From contig JADJXK010000002.1 of NCBI GenBank assembly GCA_016710325.1, positions 2,542,001 to 2,606,000 of the forward strand: a stretch of 64,000 nucleotides of DNA. Direction: 5' to 3'. The notes under the pieces are model-generated. The model worked only from the letters and a program-made list of their open reading frames with translations. It was not told where the DNA came from and did no database searches. Source of the DNA: Candidatus Leptofilum proximum. Lineage in GTDB: Bacteria > Chloroflexota > Anaerolineae > Promineifilales > Promineifilaceae. Shown one piece after another: positions 1-9,612 of this stretch; the stretch's first letter is position 1; every line of letters begins with the position of its first letter. Made by a program: the position numbers and the translations under genes.

Positions 1-2
1 TA

Positions 3-611
3 GATGCAGCCTTGCGCATCTATGGTCAACCAGTTGGTTCTGTCTGGTTTCCTTTTATTCGAGATTTACAAATTGCCATTGCTTTACCCAACCATCTGAC
101 GGTTATAAACACCTTTGTCAAAATTTTGCGACCCCATAAAAGTGGGGCAAAAGATACGGTTGGTACAGGGCTGGAAGGGCCCATGGGCAATACGATTGCC
201 TATCGTGAACTTGTCTATTTTGCTGGTTTAGTCAGAATTGCTATACAACCTAATCACAAAGTGAAGAAGCTCACAGAAATACCACCGTTGCTTGATCTAC
301 TCGCCCAAATTCACTATCTGGGAAAACGGGGTGGGTTTATGCAGTTCAGGCAGGTTGAAGAAGCGGAGGAATTACCTGAGAGATTCACCAAGCTGAATCG
401 CGGCAGTGAGGAGCCTTTCTCGATACATGGGTTGATGCAGCTTTTAGATGATTGTGGTCCGAAGATGACGTTTGCACATGCTGACGTATATGACGGAAAA
501 AATATCAGCGTGGGCAAACCAAACGGCCGTATCCTTAACCCCATCATCCTCCCCTACCGCCTAACCAAATCCAGCCGCGCCTACTCTCTTTACGAGTACA
601 GCGGGGCATAA
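3..611 (+). CDS. Cas5-like RAMP protein, C-terminal part (cut by window edge)
   Basis: The reading frame is open to the left edge of the window, so the gene starts upstream. About 202 residues are visible. The part RIYGQPVGSVWFPF resembles the first beta strand of Cas5 proteins, and a later HYLGKRGGFMQF resembles the YLGKR segment found in many Cas5 proteins. Cas5 caps the 5' handle of the crRNA in type I Cascade complexes. The gene lies upstream of cas6 and the array on the same strand, which supports a Cas role. Similarity is judged by eye and is weak, so another Cas RAMP subunit is possible, and the subtype cannot be fixed from this fragment. Confidence 0.45.
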   Translation, partial: DAALRIYGQPVGSVWFPFIRDLQIAIALPNHLTVINTFVKILRPHKSGAKDTVGTGLEGPMGNTIAYRELVYFAGLVRIAIQPNHKVKKLTEIPPLLDLLAQIHYLGKRGGFMQFRQVEEAEELPERFTKLNRGSEEPFSIHGLMQLLDDCGPKMTFAHADVYDGKNISVGKPNGRILNPIILPYRLTKSSRAYSLYEYSGA

Positions 612-628
612 ATCGGCTATCCACATGG

Positions 629-634
629 TATAAT
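629..634 (+). promoter_or_regulatory. TATAAT -10 box for a leaderless transcript
   Basis: A perfect TATAAT lies only five bases before the ATG at 640, so transcription would begin at or next to the start codon and give a leaderless mRNA. No convincing -35 box is visible. It suggests that the DUF6883/DUF4926 pair is transcribed apart from the flanking cas genes. Confidence 0.5.
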
Positions 635-639
635 GCACG

Positions 640-984
640 ATGAAACTACCAAATGCAGAAAAGGCAGAGGTGCCTGAAGCTAAAATAACTGGCTATTTGC
701 TGTCATTTGTCCACGAAGACGGCCGTTCTAAAGCAGCCTTCTTTACCCGGTTTGGCTTTTCGGCTTCAGAATGGCGTTCTTTGGCACTTGCCTTGATTAC
801 ACACGCTACGAATCATAATGTCGTCAATGTGGAACCTTCACAGTTTGGCATGCGCTATGTGATTGAAGGCATCATCCATGCACCAGATGGGCGAAGCCCA
901 GAAATCCGCTCCATCTGGTTTATTGAACGTGAAGATATGACACCTCGTTTTGTAACGGCTTATCCACTGCGGAGGAAACTATGA
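640..984 (+). CDS. DUF6883 domain protein
   Basis: A 114-residue protein that opens with MKLPNAEKAEV and ends with FVTAYPLRRKL, the two segments by which I recognise DUF6883. The family has no established function. Members are often found next to a DUF4926 protein, as here, with an ATGA overlap to the next gene that implies translational coupling. The pair looks like a two-gene toxin-antitoxin-type cassette, but that is inference from size and arrangement. It sits between a cas5-like gene and cas6 and has its own -10 box, so it is probably a passenger in the CRISPR locus rather than a Cas component. Confidence 0.75.
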   Translation: MKLPNAEKAEVPEAKITGYLLSFVHEDGRSKAAFFTRFGFSASEWRSLALALITHATNHNVVNVEPSQFGMRYVIEGIIHAPDGRSPEIRSIWFIEREDMTPRFVTAYPLRRKL

Positions 985-1211
985 TTAATGAGTTAGATCG
1001 CGTTGTCCTGGCGTCCGAATTACCCGAGCATGGTCTTCAGGTTGGAGACATCGGTACCGTCGTCCTTGTCCATGACCAGGGAAAAGGGTACGAAGTGGAA
1101 TTTGTCAGCCTGGATGGTGAAACTGTGGCCGTCGTTTCGCTGTTGGCAAATCAGGTCAGAACCATTCGCCGACGTGAAGTTCCTCATGCTCGATTGTTGG
1201 CCGCGCCCTGA
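981..1211 (+). CDS. DUF4926 domain protein
   Basis: A 76-residue protein in the DUF4926 family: LDRVVLASELPEHGLQVGDIG, then a segment rich in V and E with YEVEFVSLDGETVAVV. The start is fixed by GGAGG at 971-975 and by the ATGA overlap with the preceding gene. DUF4926 proteins are small, SH3-like in appearance and usually partner a DUF6883 or similar protein. No catalytic residues are evident, so within the pair it is the likelier inhibitor or antitoxin. The function is unknown. Confidence 0.75.
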   Translation: MINELDRVVLASELPEHGLQVGDIGTVVLVHDQGKGYEVEFVSLDGETVAVVSLLANQVRTIRRREVPHARLLAAP

Positions 1212-1257
1212 TCCATTTCGCCTACCGTCTCATCTGTCCCAGCGTTTTTCCTGCCAC

Positions 1258-1278
1258 CTTTACGCGTAATACGTAAAG
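1258..1278. promoter_or_regulatory. Inverted repeat between DUF4926 gene and cas6
   Basis: Arms CTTTACG and CGTAAAG are separated by seven bases, 46 bases ahead of the cas6 start. There is no T tract, so an operator is likelier than a terminator. The protein that would bind is unknown. Confidence 0.3.
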
Positions 1279-1323
1279 GAGAAACGGCCGTCAACAGGCC
1301 ATTGTTCCACCAGGGAAATCTGA

Positions 1324-2355
1324 ATGACTAACTTACAGCTTACCCATCTTCGCTTCGACTGCACCGCTACTACTTCCATTCAGCTGGGTGGCCATTACGC
1401 CGGGAATAACCTGCGCAACGCCCTGGCCAACGTCATGCGCCGCGCCGTCTGTCCGGACGCCAACCGCCGCAACGGTGCACCACCCAGCGATGCCCATGCC
1501 GCCACCTGCCCCGCCTGCTGGCTGCTCACCTCTAACCTGGATCCAGGCACTGTGGTGCGCGCCTACACCCTCATGCCGCCCATTCCCGCCCGTTGGCAAG
1601 TTGAGCCTGGCGAAACTTTCTCTTTTGGTCTTACCCTATTTGGCGATGGCTTCCGCTACCTGCCTTACTTTGTCCTGGCCATTTCCGAGATGGGGCAGGG
1701 GGAGGGCATTGGCCCCGGACGACGCGAAGGCAACGGCCGTTTCCATGTCCACACCATAACCGCCATCGATCCGCTTCGGGGCGACATCCAGCAACTGCTA
1801 GGCCCCGGCGACAGTCTGGTCACCATCCCCACCATTCATGTGGATCACACGGCCGTGCAGCAAATCAGCCAGCATTATCTGAACAACCTGCCAGCCAATA
1901 ACATGCTCACCATTCACTTCCTTACGCCCTTGCGTTTGGAGGAAGAACAACAACCGTTCAAAACGCCAGACTTCGCTGTACTCTTCCAACGCACCCTTTA
2001 CCGGGTTGATGAACTAAGCCGCCAGTTTGCCAACGATGACCGGCGCGACCCGGCCGAGGTTGCCCGCTTACACACCCTCGCCCAAAAAGTGCGGCTGGTA
2101 GAAAGCAACACCCGCTGGCATGAACTTTGGACAAACTCAAGCCGCAAAGGGCGAAAAACACCGCTGGGCGGACTGACCGGGACGGCCGTTTACCGCACCG
2201 AAGAATGGGAACCGCTGCTCCCCTGGCTTTTGTGGGGACAGGCCACCCAAACGGGGAAATCCACCACCAAAGGCAACGGCGTCTACCAGCTCGTTGGCGG
2301 CAACTGGCCGCTCTATTGGGATTGGATGCAGCCAGAGAAGTTGGAAATTGAATGA
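1324..2355 (+). CDS. cas6: Cas6 pre-crRNA processing endoribonuclease
   Basis: A 343-residue RAMP protein that cuts the CRISPR transcript inside each repeat. The N-terminal part has HYAGNNLRNAL (about 24-34) and a CPACWLL segment (62-68), both usual for the Cas6 group in which a CP(x)C motif follows the first ferredoxin-like fold. The C-terminal part has GLTGTAVYR (283-291) and the glycine-rich GKSTTKGNGVYQL (311-323), the family signature. The histidine often found just before this loop is replaced (QATQTGK). The array begins 180 bases downstream on the same strand. The repeat has a short hairpin ending exactly eight bases before its 3' end, as expected for a Cas6 cut. Confidence 0.85.
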   Translation: MTNLQLTHLRFDCTATTSIQLGGHYAGNNLRNALANVMRRAVCPDANRRNGAPPSDAHAATCPACWLLTSNLDPGTVVRAYTLMPPIPARWQVEPGETFSFGLTLFGDGFRYLPYFVLAISEMGQGEGIGPGRREGNGRFHVHTITAIDPLRGDIQQLLGPGDSLVTIPTIHVDHTAVQQISQHYLNNLPANNMLTIHFLTPLRLEEEQQPFKTPDFAVLFQRTLYRVDELSRQFANDDRRDPAEVARLHTLAQKVRLVESNTRWHELWTNSSRKGRKTPLGGLTGTAVYRTEEWEPLLPWLLWGQATQTGKSTTKGNGVYQLVGGNWPLYWDWMQPEKLEIE

Positions 2356-2535
2356 ACCGGCTCGTTTCGCAAATCCCCCCACTTTTCCAGCAAAAAACGG
2401 TTTGCGAAAAAAGGCACCTTAACAACCAAAAAAATTCTCTATTCGCTCAAAATTGGCCGTCGAGAATGCGCTGTAACGGCCGTAATGCAGTTGGCTCATC
2501 AAAAATGACCTGCTAAAATGGAGAAACATAAGCGG
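2356..2535 (+). promoter_or_regulatory. CRISPR leader with array promoter
   Basis: This A/T-rich stretch between cas6 and the first repeat is the leader. TTGGCT at 2491-2496 and TAAAAT at 2514-2519 are separated by exactly 17 bases, a good sigma-70 promoter, and would start transcription about 10 bases before the first repeat. Leader placement at this end agrees with the repeat orientation (GAAAC at the 3' end) and with the variant repeats lying at the far end of the array. Confidence 0.75.
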
Positions 2536-5500
2536 GTAGCTCACCCAAAGATTCACCAGAGAATGCTGAAACTGACGATTACCAGCCGCGTCAACCAGGG
2601 GATGCAAGGGTAGCTCACCCAAAGATTCACCAGAGAATGCTGAAACCGTCCTGGCTTACGATCTCGCCCTGGGCCAGCTATGGTAGCTCACCCAAAGATT
2701 CACCAGAGAATGCTGAAACCTCCAGAGATAGTTATAGCTGTAACTGCGGAAATATGGTAGCTCACCCAAAGATTCACCAGAGAATGCTGAAACAGAAATC
2801 ACGGCGGTTGCTCGCTGGCTGGAAAAGGGGTAGCTCACCCAAAGATTCACCAGAGAATGCTGAAACTCGCACAGCGGGCAGTCATCGCGCGCTGCCAGGT
2901 GGGGTAGCTCACCCAAAGATTCACCAGAGAATGCTGAAACATGGCTCCGGTCCACTCGTCGGCAAAGCGCTTCATGGTAGCTCACCCAAAGATTCACCAG
3001 AGAATGCTGAAACCGCAACCTGGTACCGGCTGGGGCTGCTTTCAATGCGGTAGCTCACCCAAAGATTCACCAGAGAATGCTGAAACAGCGCTGGGCACGC
3101 TATCGCATGCGGCGCACCGGCGGTAGCTCACCCAAAGATTCACCAGAGAATGCTGAAACTCACAATCCTCGGAGTATGGCGACTACACCGTTCAGGTAGC
3201 TCACCCAAAGATTCACCAGAGAATGCTGAAACTTGAGTATGTCTACGATCCGGAGAAGGGCGTAGAAAGGTAGCTCACCCAAAGATTCACCAGAGAATGC
3301 TGAAACGATCTACGCCGTTGGTTGGCCAACGGCAATCCCGTGGTAGCTCACCCAAAGATTCACCAGAGAATGCTGAAACGCCGGTTTGTCGTACGACCAT
3401 GACGAGCCGACAGCGGTAGCTCACCCAAAGATTCACCAGAGAATGCTGAAACTTGTCGGTGTAAGCCAGCTTGGATATTTCCACCATGTGGTAGCTCACC
3501 CAAAGATTCACCAGAGAATGCTGAAACAAGTGAATAAGCGCCAATCAGGCTTAAATCGCTCATTGTAGCTCACCCAAAGATTCACCAGAGAATGCTGAAA
3601 CGATGTGTTGACGCTGCGAAAAAACCGAAATGAGGAGGTAGCTCACCCAAAGATTCACCAGAGAATGCTGAAACGTAGAACTGGTGATCTTAAGTGGTTG
3701 CAAAGCAGGCTGGGTAGCTCACCCAAAGATTCACCAGAGAATGCTGAAACGATCCAGTGCAGTCGATTATCAGCCTGCAGGAGAGCGGGTAGCTCACCCA
3801 AAGATTCACCAGAGAATGCTGAAACACAGATACCAGGTCGCCGCGCCAGCTTCAATCAGTTGGTAGCTCACCCAAAGATTCACCAGAGAATGCTGAAACG
3901 CCTCACAATACAGAATGCCGCCACCGCTTGGGTTTGGTAGCTCACCCAAAGATTCACCAGAGAATGCTGAAACTTTAACCTAGCACCCGTTTGGGTTGCT
4001 TCTCACACCGGTAGCTCACCCAAAGATTCACCAGAGAATGCTGAAACACTATATTTTTCCATTTTTGCAGTATGCCACTCATCAAGGTAGCTCACCCAAA
4101 GATTCACCAGAGAATGCTGAAACCACCGCCGCCATGACACCGGCTGACGAGTTACGCCACGGTAGCTCACCCAAAGATTCACCAGAGAATGCTGAAACAG
4201 CCTGGATGTACCAACCTGATAGCCAGCGGTTCCCGTAGCTCACCCAAAGATTCACCAGAGAATGCTGAAACCCAAGGCCAACGACCGGGTAAAACGCGGC
4301 CAGGTCCGGTAGCTCACCCAAAGATTCACCAGAGAATGCTGAAACCACTGCCAGACCCCGGTCCGGAGCCGCTCTGGCATCAGGTAGCTCACCCAAAGAT
4401 TCACCAGAGAATGCTGAAACATTAGGGCTTCAACATTAAGGTGAGTTTGGCGCGAAGTAGCTCACCCAAAGATTCACCAGAGAATGCTGAAACAAATTGT
4501 GAAGATAGTTCTATTTGGTTTAAGTTTAAGTAGCTCACCCAAAGATTCACCAGAGAATGCTGAAACCTTTGTCGATTTGTGAACGGCTTGTTATAGTAAA
4601 TGGTAGCTCACCCAAAGATTCACCAGAGAATGCTGAAACGGCTGATATGTATCTGAACCGCGCAACGTCACGCGCTGTAGCTCACCCAAAGATTCACCAG
4701 AGAATGCTGAAACTCGTCCAGGGCCACCACGCTTGGCCCTGACGACATAGGTAGCTCACCCAAAGATTCACCAGAGAATGCTGAAACCTGAGAAAGTAGA
4801 CGGCTTTTCCAGAAACTCACAAGGGTAGCTCACCCAAAGATTCACCAGAGAATGCTGAAACATCCTCTTTTTTAACCGTCACTGTCGTGCCGCTGAGTAG
4901 CTCACCCAAAGATTCACCAGAGAATGCTGAAACCGTATCTGGTAGCCATTAGAATGTCAATGTAAATGCAGGTAGCTCACCCAAAGATTCACCAGAGAAT
5001 GCTGAAACAGCCGCCTTACGCACCGCGGCCTCGTAAGTCACTGCCGGTAGCTCACCCAAAGATTCACCAGAGAATGCTGAAACGGCCAGCCGCAGCGGCG
5101 GCGGAGGAGTGATGATGGTGTAGCTCACCCAAAGATTCACCAGAGAATGCTGAAACGAATGGGAAGGTGAGTACGTTTTGCTGAGCAACAAGGTAGCTCA
5201 CCCAAAGATTCACCAGAGAATGCTGAAACCGCCGGAAACGATGACTTCCAGCTGCATCTGGCAATGGTAGCTCACCCAAAGATTCACCAGAGAATGCTGA
5301 AACAGAGTTCGGGATCAATCTGGGCTAATACTGCTAAGGTAGCTCACCCAAAGATTCACCAGAGAATGCTGAAACTTGGACTGGCTGAGCGCTTGCGCAC
5401 GTTCATTCACGGTAGCTCACCCAAAGATTCACCAGAGAATGCTGAAACAGGCACTCCAGGACGCCATTGATTACGGCCGTAACAGGTAGCTCACCCAAAG

Positions 5501-8500
5501 ATTCACCAGAGAATGCTGAAACTCTGCTGATGGTTAACACCGTGTCGTCGGAGACAAGTAGCTCACCCAAAGATTCACCAGAGAATGCTGAAACAGCAGG
5601 TCATCTTCGCCACCGCCTTGCGGTTATTGCTGTAGCTCACCCAAAGATTCACCAGAGAATGCTGAAACATCCTGACTTACAGCTATCAGGCTGCAAACCA
5701 AACGGTAGCTCACCCAAAGATTCACCAGAGAATGCTGAAACCATCCACCAATCTGATTAAATGTGTTTTGGCGGATGGGGTAGCTCACCCAAAGATTCAC
5801 CAGAGAATGCTGAAACGGCCAATCCTACCATCGTGCTAAATGACGTACTTGGGTAGCTCACCCAAAGATTCACCAGAGAATGCTGAAACGGTCGGTACGC
5901 TGGCCGGGGCAAAGGAGCACTCATGGTAGCTCACCCAAAGATTCACCAGAGAATGCTGAAACGCCGCGCGGCCTGCTCCCACAGGGATGAGGCATCACGG
6001 TAGCTCACCCAAAGATTCACCAGAGAATGCTGAAACCCAGGGCCAGGGCGTGATATTGATGCCCGTATGCAGGTAGCTCACCCAAAGATTCACCAGAGAA
6101 TGCTGAAACTGGCCGTTACTTCACTTTCTGCCTCTTTGTTTTTGGGTAGCTCACCCAAAGATTCACCAGAGAATGCTGAAACTCCTGGCCTTCATCCTGT
6201 CATTTAATGCCATTGAGGAGGTAGCTCACCCAAAGATTCACCAGAGAATGCTGAAACTTGCTATCTGCCGATGGTGTCAAGCATACGGCGGGGGTAGCTC
6301 ACCCAAAGATTCACCAGAGAATGCTGAAACTTTGCGTAACTTCTCACGGCGGTGGCGCTTACGCATGTAGCTCACCCAAAGATTCACCAGAGAATGCTGA
6401 AACTTAAGAGATTGCGTGATGTGGCTCGGCGCTTGGGTTAGTAGCTCACCCAAAGATTCACCAGAGAATGCTGAAACGCGTACTGTATGCGGGTGTATTG
6501 CAGGCCAGGGCTGGGTAGCTCACCCAAAGATTCACCAGAGAATGCTGAAACCCAAAAACGCCTTGCTGCGTTGCAAACCTCGCAGCGGTAGCTCACCCAA
6601 AGATTCACCAGAGAATGCTGAAACAGCGGGATCAGCTGGGAGCAATACGGCCGTTACTGGTGGTAGCTCACCCAAAGATTCACCAGAGAATGCTGAAACT
6701 CGTTTTGATTCATGGCTTCAGGAAATCGAGCCAGAACGTAGCTCACCCAAAGATTCACCAGAGAATGCTGAAACAGTGCCCGCCACGTTTCCGGCCGAAC
6801 TTCGTCGTTGGTGTAGCTCACCCAAAGATTCACCAGAGAATGCTGAAACAAAGCCACCGCGCCAACGCTTGACGGTGGCGCGGGTCGTAGCTCACCCAAA
6901 GATTCACCAGAGAATGCTGAAACACCGAAGCCAAAGGCCAGCCTGGCGACTGGTCCGCGGTAGCTCACCCAAAGATTCACCAGAGAATGCTGAAACGTGG
7001 CGCTGTACATCTGGAACCGGGCCACGGTCAAGGGGTAGCTCACCCAAAGATTCACCAGAGAATGCTGAAACGCCGACGTGGTGTAAGCCTCGTCGTCAGG
7101 GTAGTGGGTAGCTCACCCAAAGATTCACCAGAGAATGCTGAAACGCTCTCTGTCCAACGTGCCTATCCATTCAAGCGGGAGGTAGCTCACCCAAAGATTC
7201 ACCAGAGAATGCTGAAACCCTGAAACTTCTCAATGCCGCGCCAGTCGGCGGGCTGGTAGCTCACCCAAAGATTCACCAGAGAATGCTGAAACAGATGTTA
7301 AGGCAGGACATAAGTGGTGTCGCTCTTGTAGCTCACCCAAAGATTCACCAGAGAATGCTGAAACCAACATTATCACGTCATTACAGCAGATTGGCTACAC
7401 GTAGCTCACCCAAAGATTCACCAGAGAATGCTGAAACTCGCCTATCTGCCGGTAAAGCATCGATTCGGCATTGGGTAGCTCACCCAAAGATTCACCAGAG
7501 AATGCTGAAACAATAGACGCCATTCGTCACACCACTGCCTGCAATGCGGGGTAGCTCACCCAAAGATTCACCAGAGAATGCTGAAACCGTCTGGTAATGG
7601 AATCAATGCCGCTTCAGTGGCAGCGGTAGCTCACCCAAAGATTCACCAGAGAATGCTGAAACACGGCGCGGGCCGTATGTGGTGCTGTGTTCATCTGCGG
7701 GTAGCTCACCCAAAGATTCACCAGAGAATGCTGAAACTTGTATTCCGTCTTCCAGGCGGTGATGTATTCGACCGGTAGCTCACCCAAAGATTCACCAGAG
7801 AATGCTGAAACATGCCTGCTGTCACTGCGCTTTGCAATTGGCGCAAGGTAGCTCACCCAAAGATTCACCAGAGAATGCTGAAACATGAATATAAGTCTCC
7901 AGACCATGCCGCCAAGAACGGGTAGCTCACCCAAAGATTCACCAGAGAATGCTGAAACGCGTCGTCAATGCCAGATCGTTGTCATCGTCTGGTGGTAGCT
8001 CACCCAAAGATTCACCAGAGAATGCTGAAACATCGTGAAATCCAGCACCGTATCGCCTTCATTGGTGGTAGCTCACCCAAAGATTCACCAGAGAATGCTG
8101 AAACAGGATGTCGGCCGCCAGCGTGGCCAGCAGCGGCAGCGGTAGCTCACCCAAAGATTCACCAGAGAATGCTGAAACCGGTACGCTGGGCGGCGTGTGG
8201 TGAGTATGAGATTGGGTAGCTCACCCAAAGATTCACCAGAGAATGCTGAAACTTTGCTCCAGTCTCTTGGCACATCAATAACCCCGCGGTAGCTCACCCA
8301 AAGATTCACCAGAGAATGCTGAAACTGCTCTTGTGGGGGCTGTACCTGTTTGACTACCGCCGGTAGCTCACCCAAAGATTCACCAGAGAATGCTGAAACA
8401 CCTGGGCGGCTTCCTGGTGCCACCGGTTTATAAGGGTAGCTCACCCAAAGATTCACCAGAGAATGCTGAAACTGGTAATCCCGGCTGGCGTCACCGCCCA

Positions 8501-8766
8501 GACCAGTGGTAGCTCACCCAAAGATTCACCAGAGAATGCTGAAACGAAAGGTTATTAATCGAAAAGTCAGTTATGGGATAGTAGCTCACCCAAAGATTCA
8601 CCAGAGAATACTGAAACCGGTTCCATGCAAGTGGACCGGGGTTTTTGTTTTGGAGGTAGCTCACCCAAAGATTCACCAGAGAATACTGAAACGCGAGCTT
8701 GACGGCGCTTACCAGAAAGCGCAGCAGGCGTAGCTCACCCAAAGATTCACCAGAGAATGCTGAAAC
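2536..8766 (+). CRISPR. CRISPR array, 85 repeats of 37 bp and 84 spacers
   Basis: I counted 85 repeats, starting with GTAGCTCACCC and ending with GAATGCTGAAAC, at a period of 72-76 bp (spacers 35-39 bp). The repeat contains ATTC-ACCAGA-GAAT, a short hairpin whose base is followed by exactly eight bases, GCTGAAAC, the expected 5' handle after Cas6 cutting. All repeats look identical apart from those at 8581-8617 and 8656-8692, where repeat base 30 is A instead of G. These two flank the distal end, as expected for the oldest units, although the last repeat (8730-8766) is again standard. Adaptation genes are not in the window. The subtype (I or III) cannot be fixed from the repeat alone. Confidence 0.98.
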
Positions 8767-8801
8767 CGGCAACTTCTTTCGTTGGATCATTGTAATCCTT
8801 C

Positions 8802-8843
8802 GGAGCGCCGGCATCCTGCCGGCAAGATGCCGGCGCTCCTTTT
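8802..8843 (+). terminator. Terminator after the CRISPR array
   Basis: A near-perfect hairpin built on GGAGCGCCGGCATC and its complement is followed by TTTT at 8840-8843. It would end the array transcript. It also abuts the stop codon of the convergent vapC-like gene. The GC-rich stem resembles dispersed intergenic palindromes of other genomes, so it may also be a repeat element. Confidence 0.7.
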
Positions 8844-9265
8844 CAGGTCAGGGAAATCGCCTCGATGCCGCTGCCGGTCAGTTTTTTCACAAGCGGGCCA
8901 TCAGCGGTAATCAGCGGTAGGGCAAGCTGCTGGGCCAGCGCGGCATAGCAGGCGTCGTAGGCAGTCAGGTCATATTGCACTGCCAGATTGAAGGCTGGCG
9001 TGAGTAAATCAGCGGTGGACACCGTTTGCAGCTTGAGGGCCTGCAAATCGGCCACGTCCTGGCGGGCACTTTCGGCCGGGTAGCCAAAATGGCGCACGTA
9101 TTTCCACAAAATATTGCCACATTCCACAAAAAACAGGTCGGGCACGTAGAAACGGCTGGGCGTTTCCGCCGCCAGTTCAGCAAACAAGCGGTGTGCTTCA
9201 TCTGAACCGGCCTCGGCCAAAAACAGCTTGATGCCGACGCTGGCATCCACAATGCAGTCGCCCAT
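8843..9265 (-). CDS. PIN-domain toxin, VapC type
   Basis: A 140-residue PIN-domain ribonuclease. The four acidic residues of the family are visible: D7 in IVDAS, E48 in FFVECGNI, D104 in AYDACYAAL and D122 in ITADGPL. These bind Mg2+ or Mn2+ for RNA cleavage. It overlaps the upstream antitoxin gene through TGATG, so the two are translationally coupled. The size is usual for VapC. The target RNA is not predictable. The gene is convergent with the CRISPR array and shares its terminator region. Confidence 0.85.
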   Translation of the reverse strand: MGDCIVDASVGIKLFLAEAGSDEAHRLFAELAAETPSRFYVPDLFFVECGNILWKYVRHFGYPAESARQDVADLQALKLQTVSTADLLTPAFNLAVQYDLTAYDACYAALAQQLALPLITADGPLVKKLTGSGIEAISLT

Positions 9266-9507
9266 CAGTGATCGCGATCCTCCCGCAGCAGCATGGTGCT
9301 GTCTGGCGCGCCTGCCGCAGCAGGATTAAAAAAGCGGCGGCGGCGAATGCTGTCCAGCAGTTCCGCCTGCTCATCGTCACTTTGCTCCAGGGCAAAATCC
9401 AGCAGCATCACCACCTCAGCGCTCAGCGAGCGATTCTGCGAATCGGCCCGCTGTCGCAGGCGGTCGTAGAGAGGTTCTGGTACGTTTCGTACATGTAGAG
9501 TAGGCAT
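9265..9507 (-). CDS. FitA/VapB-like ribbon-helix-helix antitoxin
   Basis: An 80-residue protein starting MPTLHVRNVPEPLYDRLRQR, a ribbon-helix-helix DNA-binding start typical of FitA-like antitoxins, with the helix part RSLSAEVVMLLDFALEQ following. The C-terminal tail would wrap the toxin. The start at 9507 is chosen because GAGGAACAGG precedes it and the family motif begins there, although the frame continues upstream. It would repress its own promoter as a complex with the PIN protein. Confidence 0.8.
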   Translation of the reverse strand: MPTLHVRNVPEPLYDRLRQRADSQNRSLSAEVVMLLDFALEQSDDEQAELLDSIRRRRFFNPAAAGAPDSTMLLREDRDH

Positions 9508-9612
9508 CCTGTTCCTCACTTTGGCCCGAACGGTTGGTTGGTCCGGCCAGGAAAACGTCACTTTTACTGCGGTGAATTGTAAATCCATTGGTTGCACAAT
9601 GCAACACGTTCC

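Noticed and set aside
1003..1269. 88-codon frame overlapping the DUF4926 gene
   Set aside because: It is a shadow in another frame of a recognisable DUF4926 protein.
7219..7255. Spacer beginning with CCTGAAAC, like a duplicated repeat end
   Set aside because: Seven matching bases next to the repeat end can arise by chance among 84 spacers.
2637..8814. Many open frames of 60-231 codons on both strands across the array
   Set aside because: They are translations of the 37-bp CRISPR repeat with HSLVNLWVSY-, PKIHQRMLK- and SPKDSPENAE-type words; the frames exist only because the repeat lacks stops.
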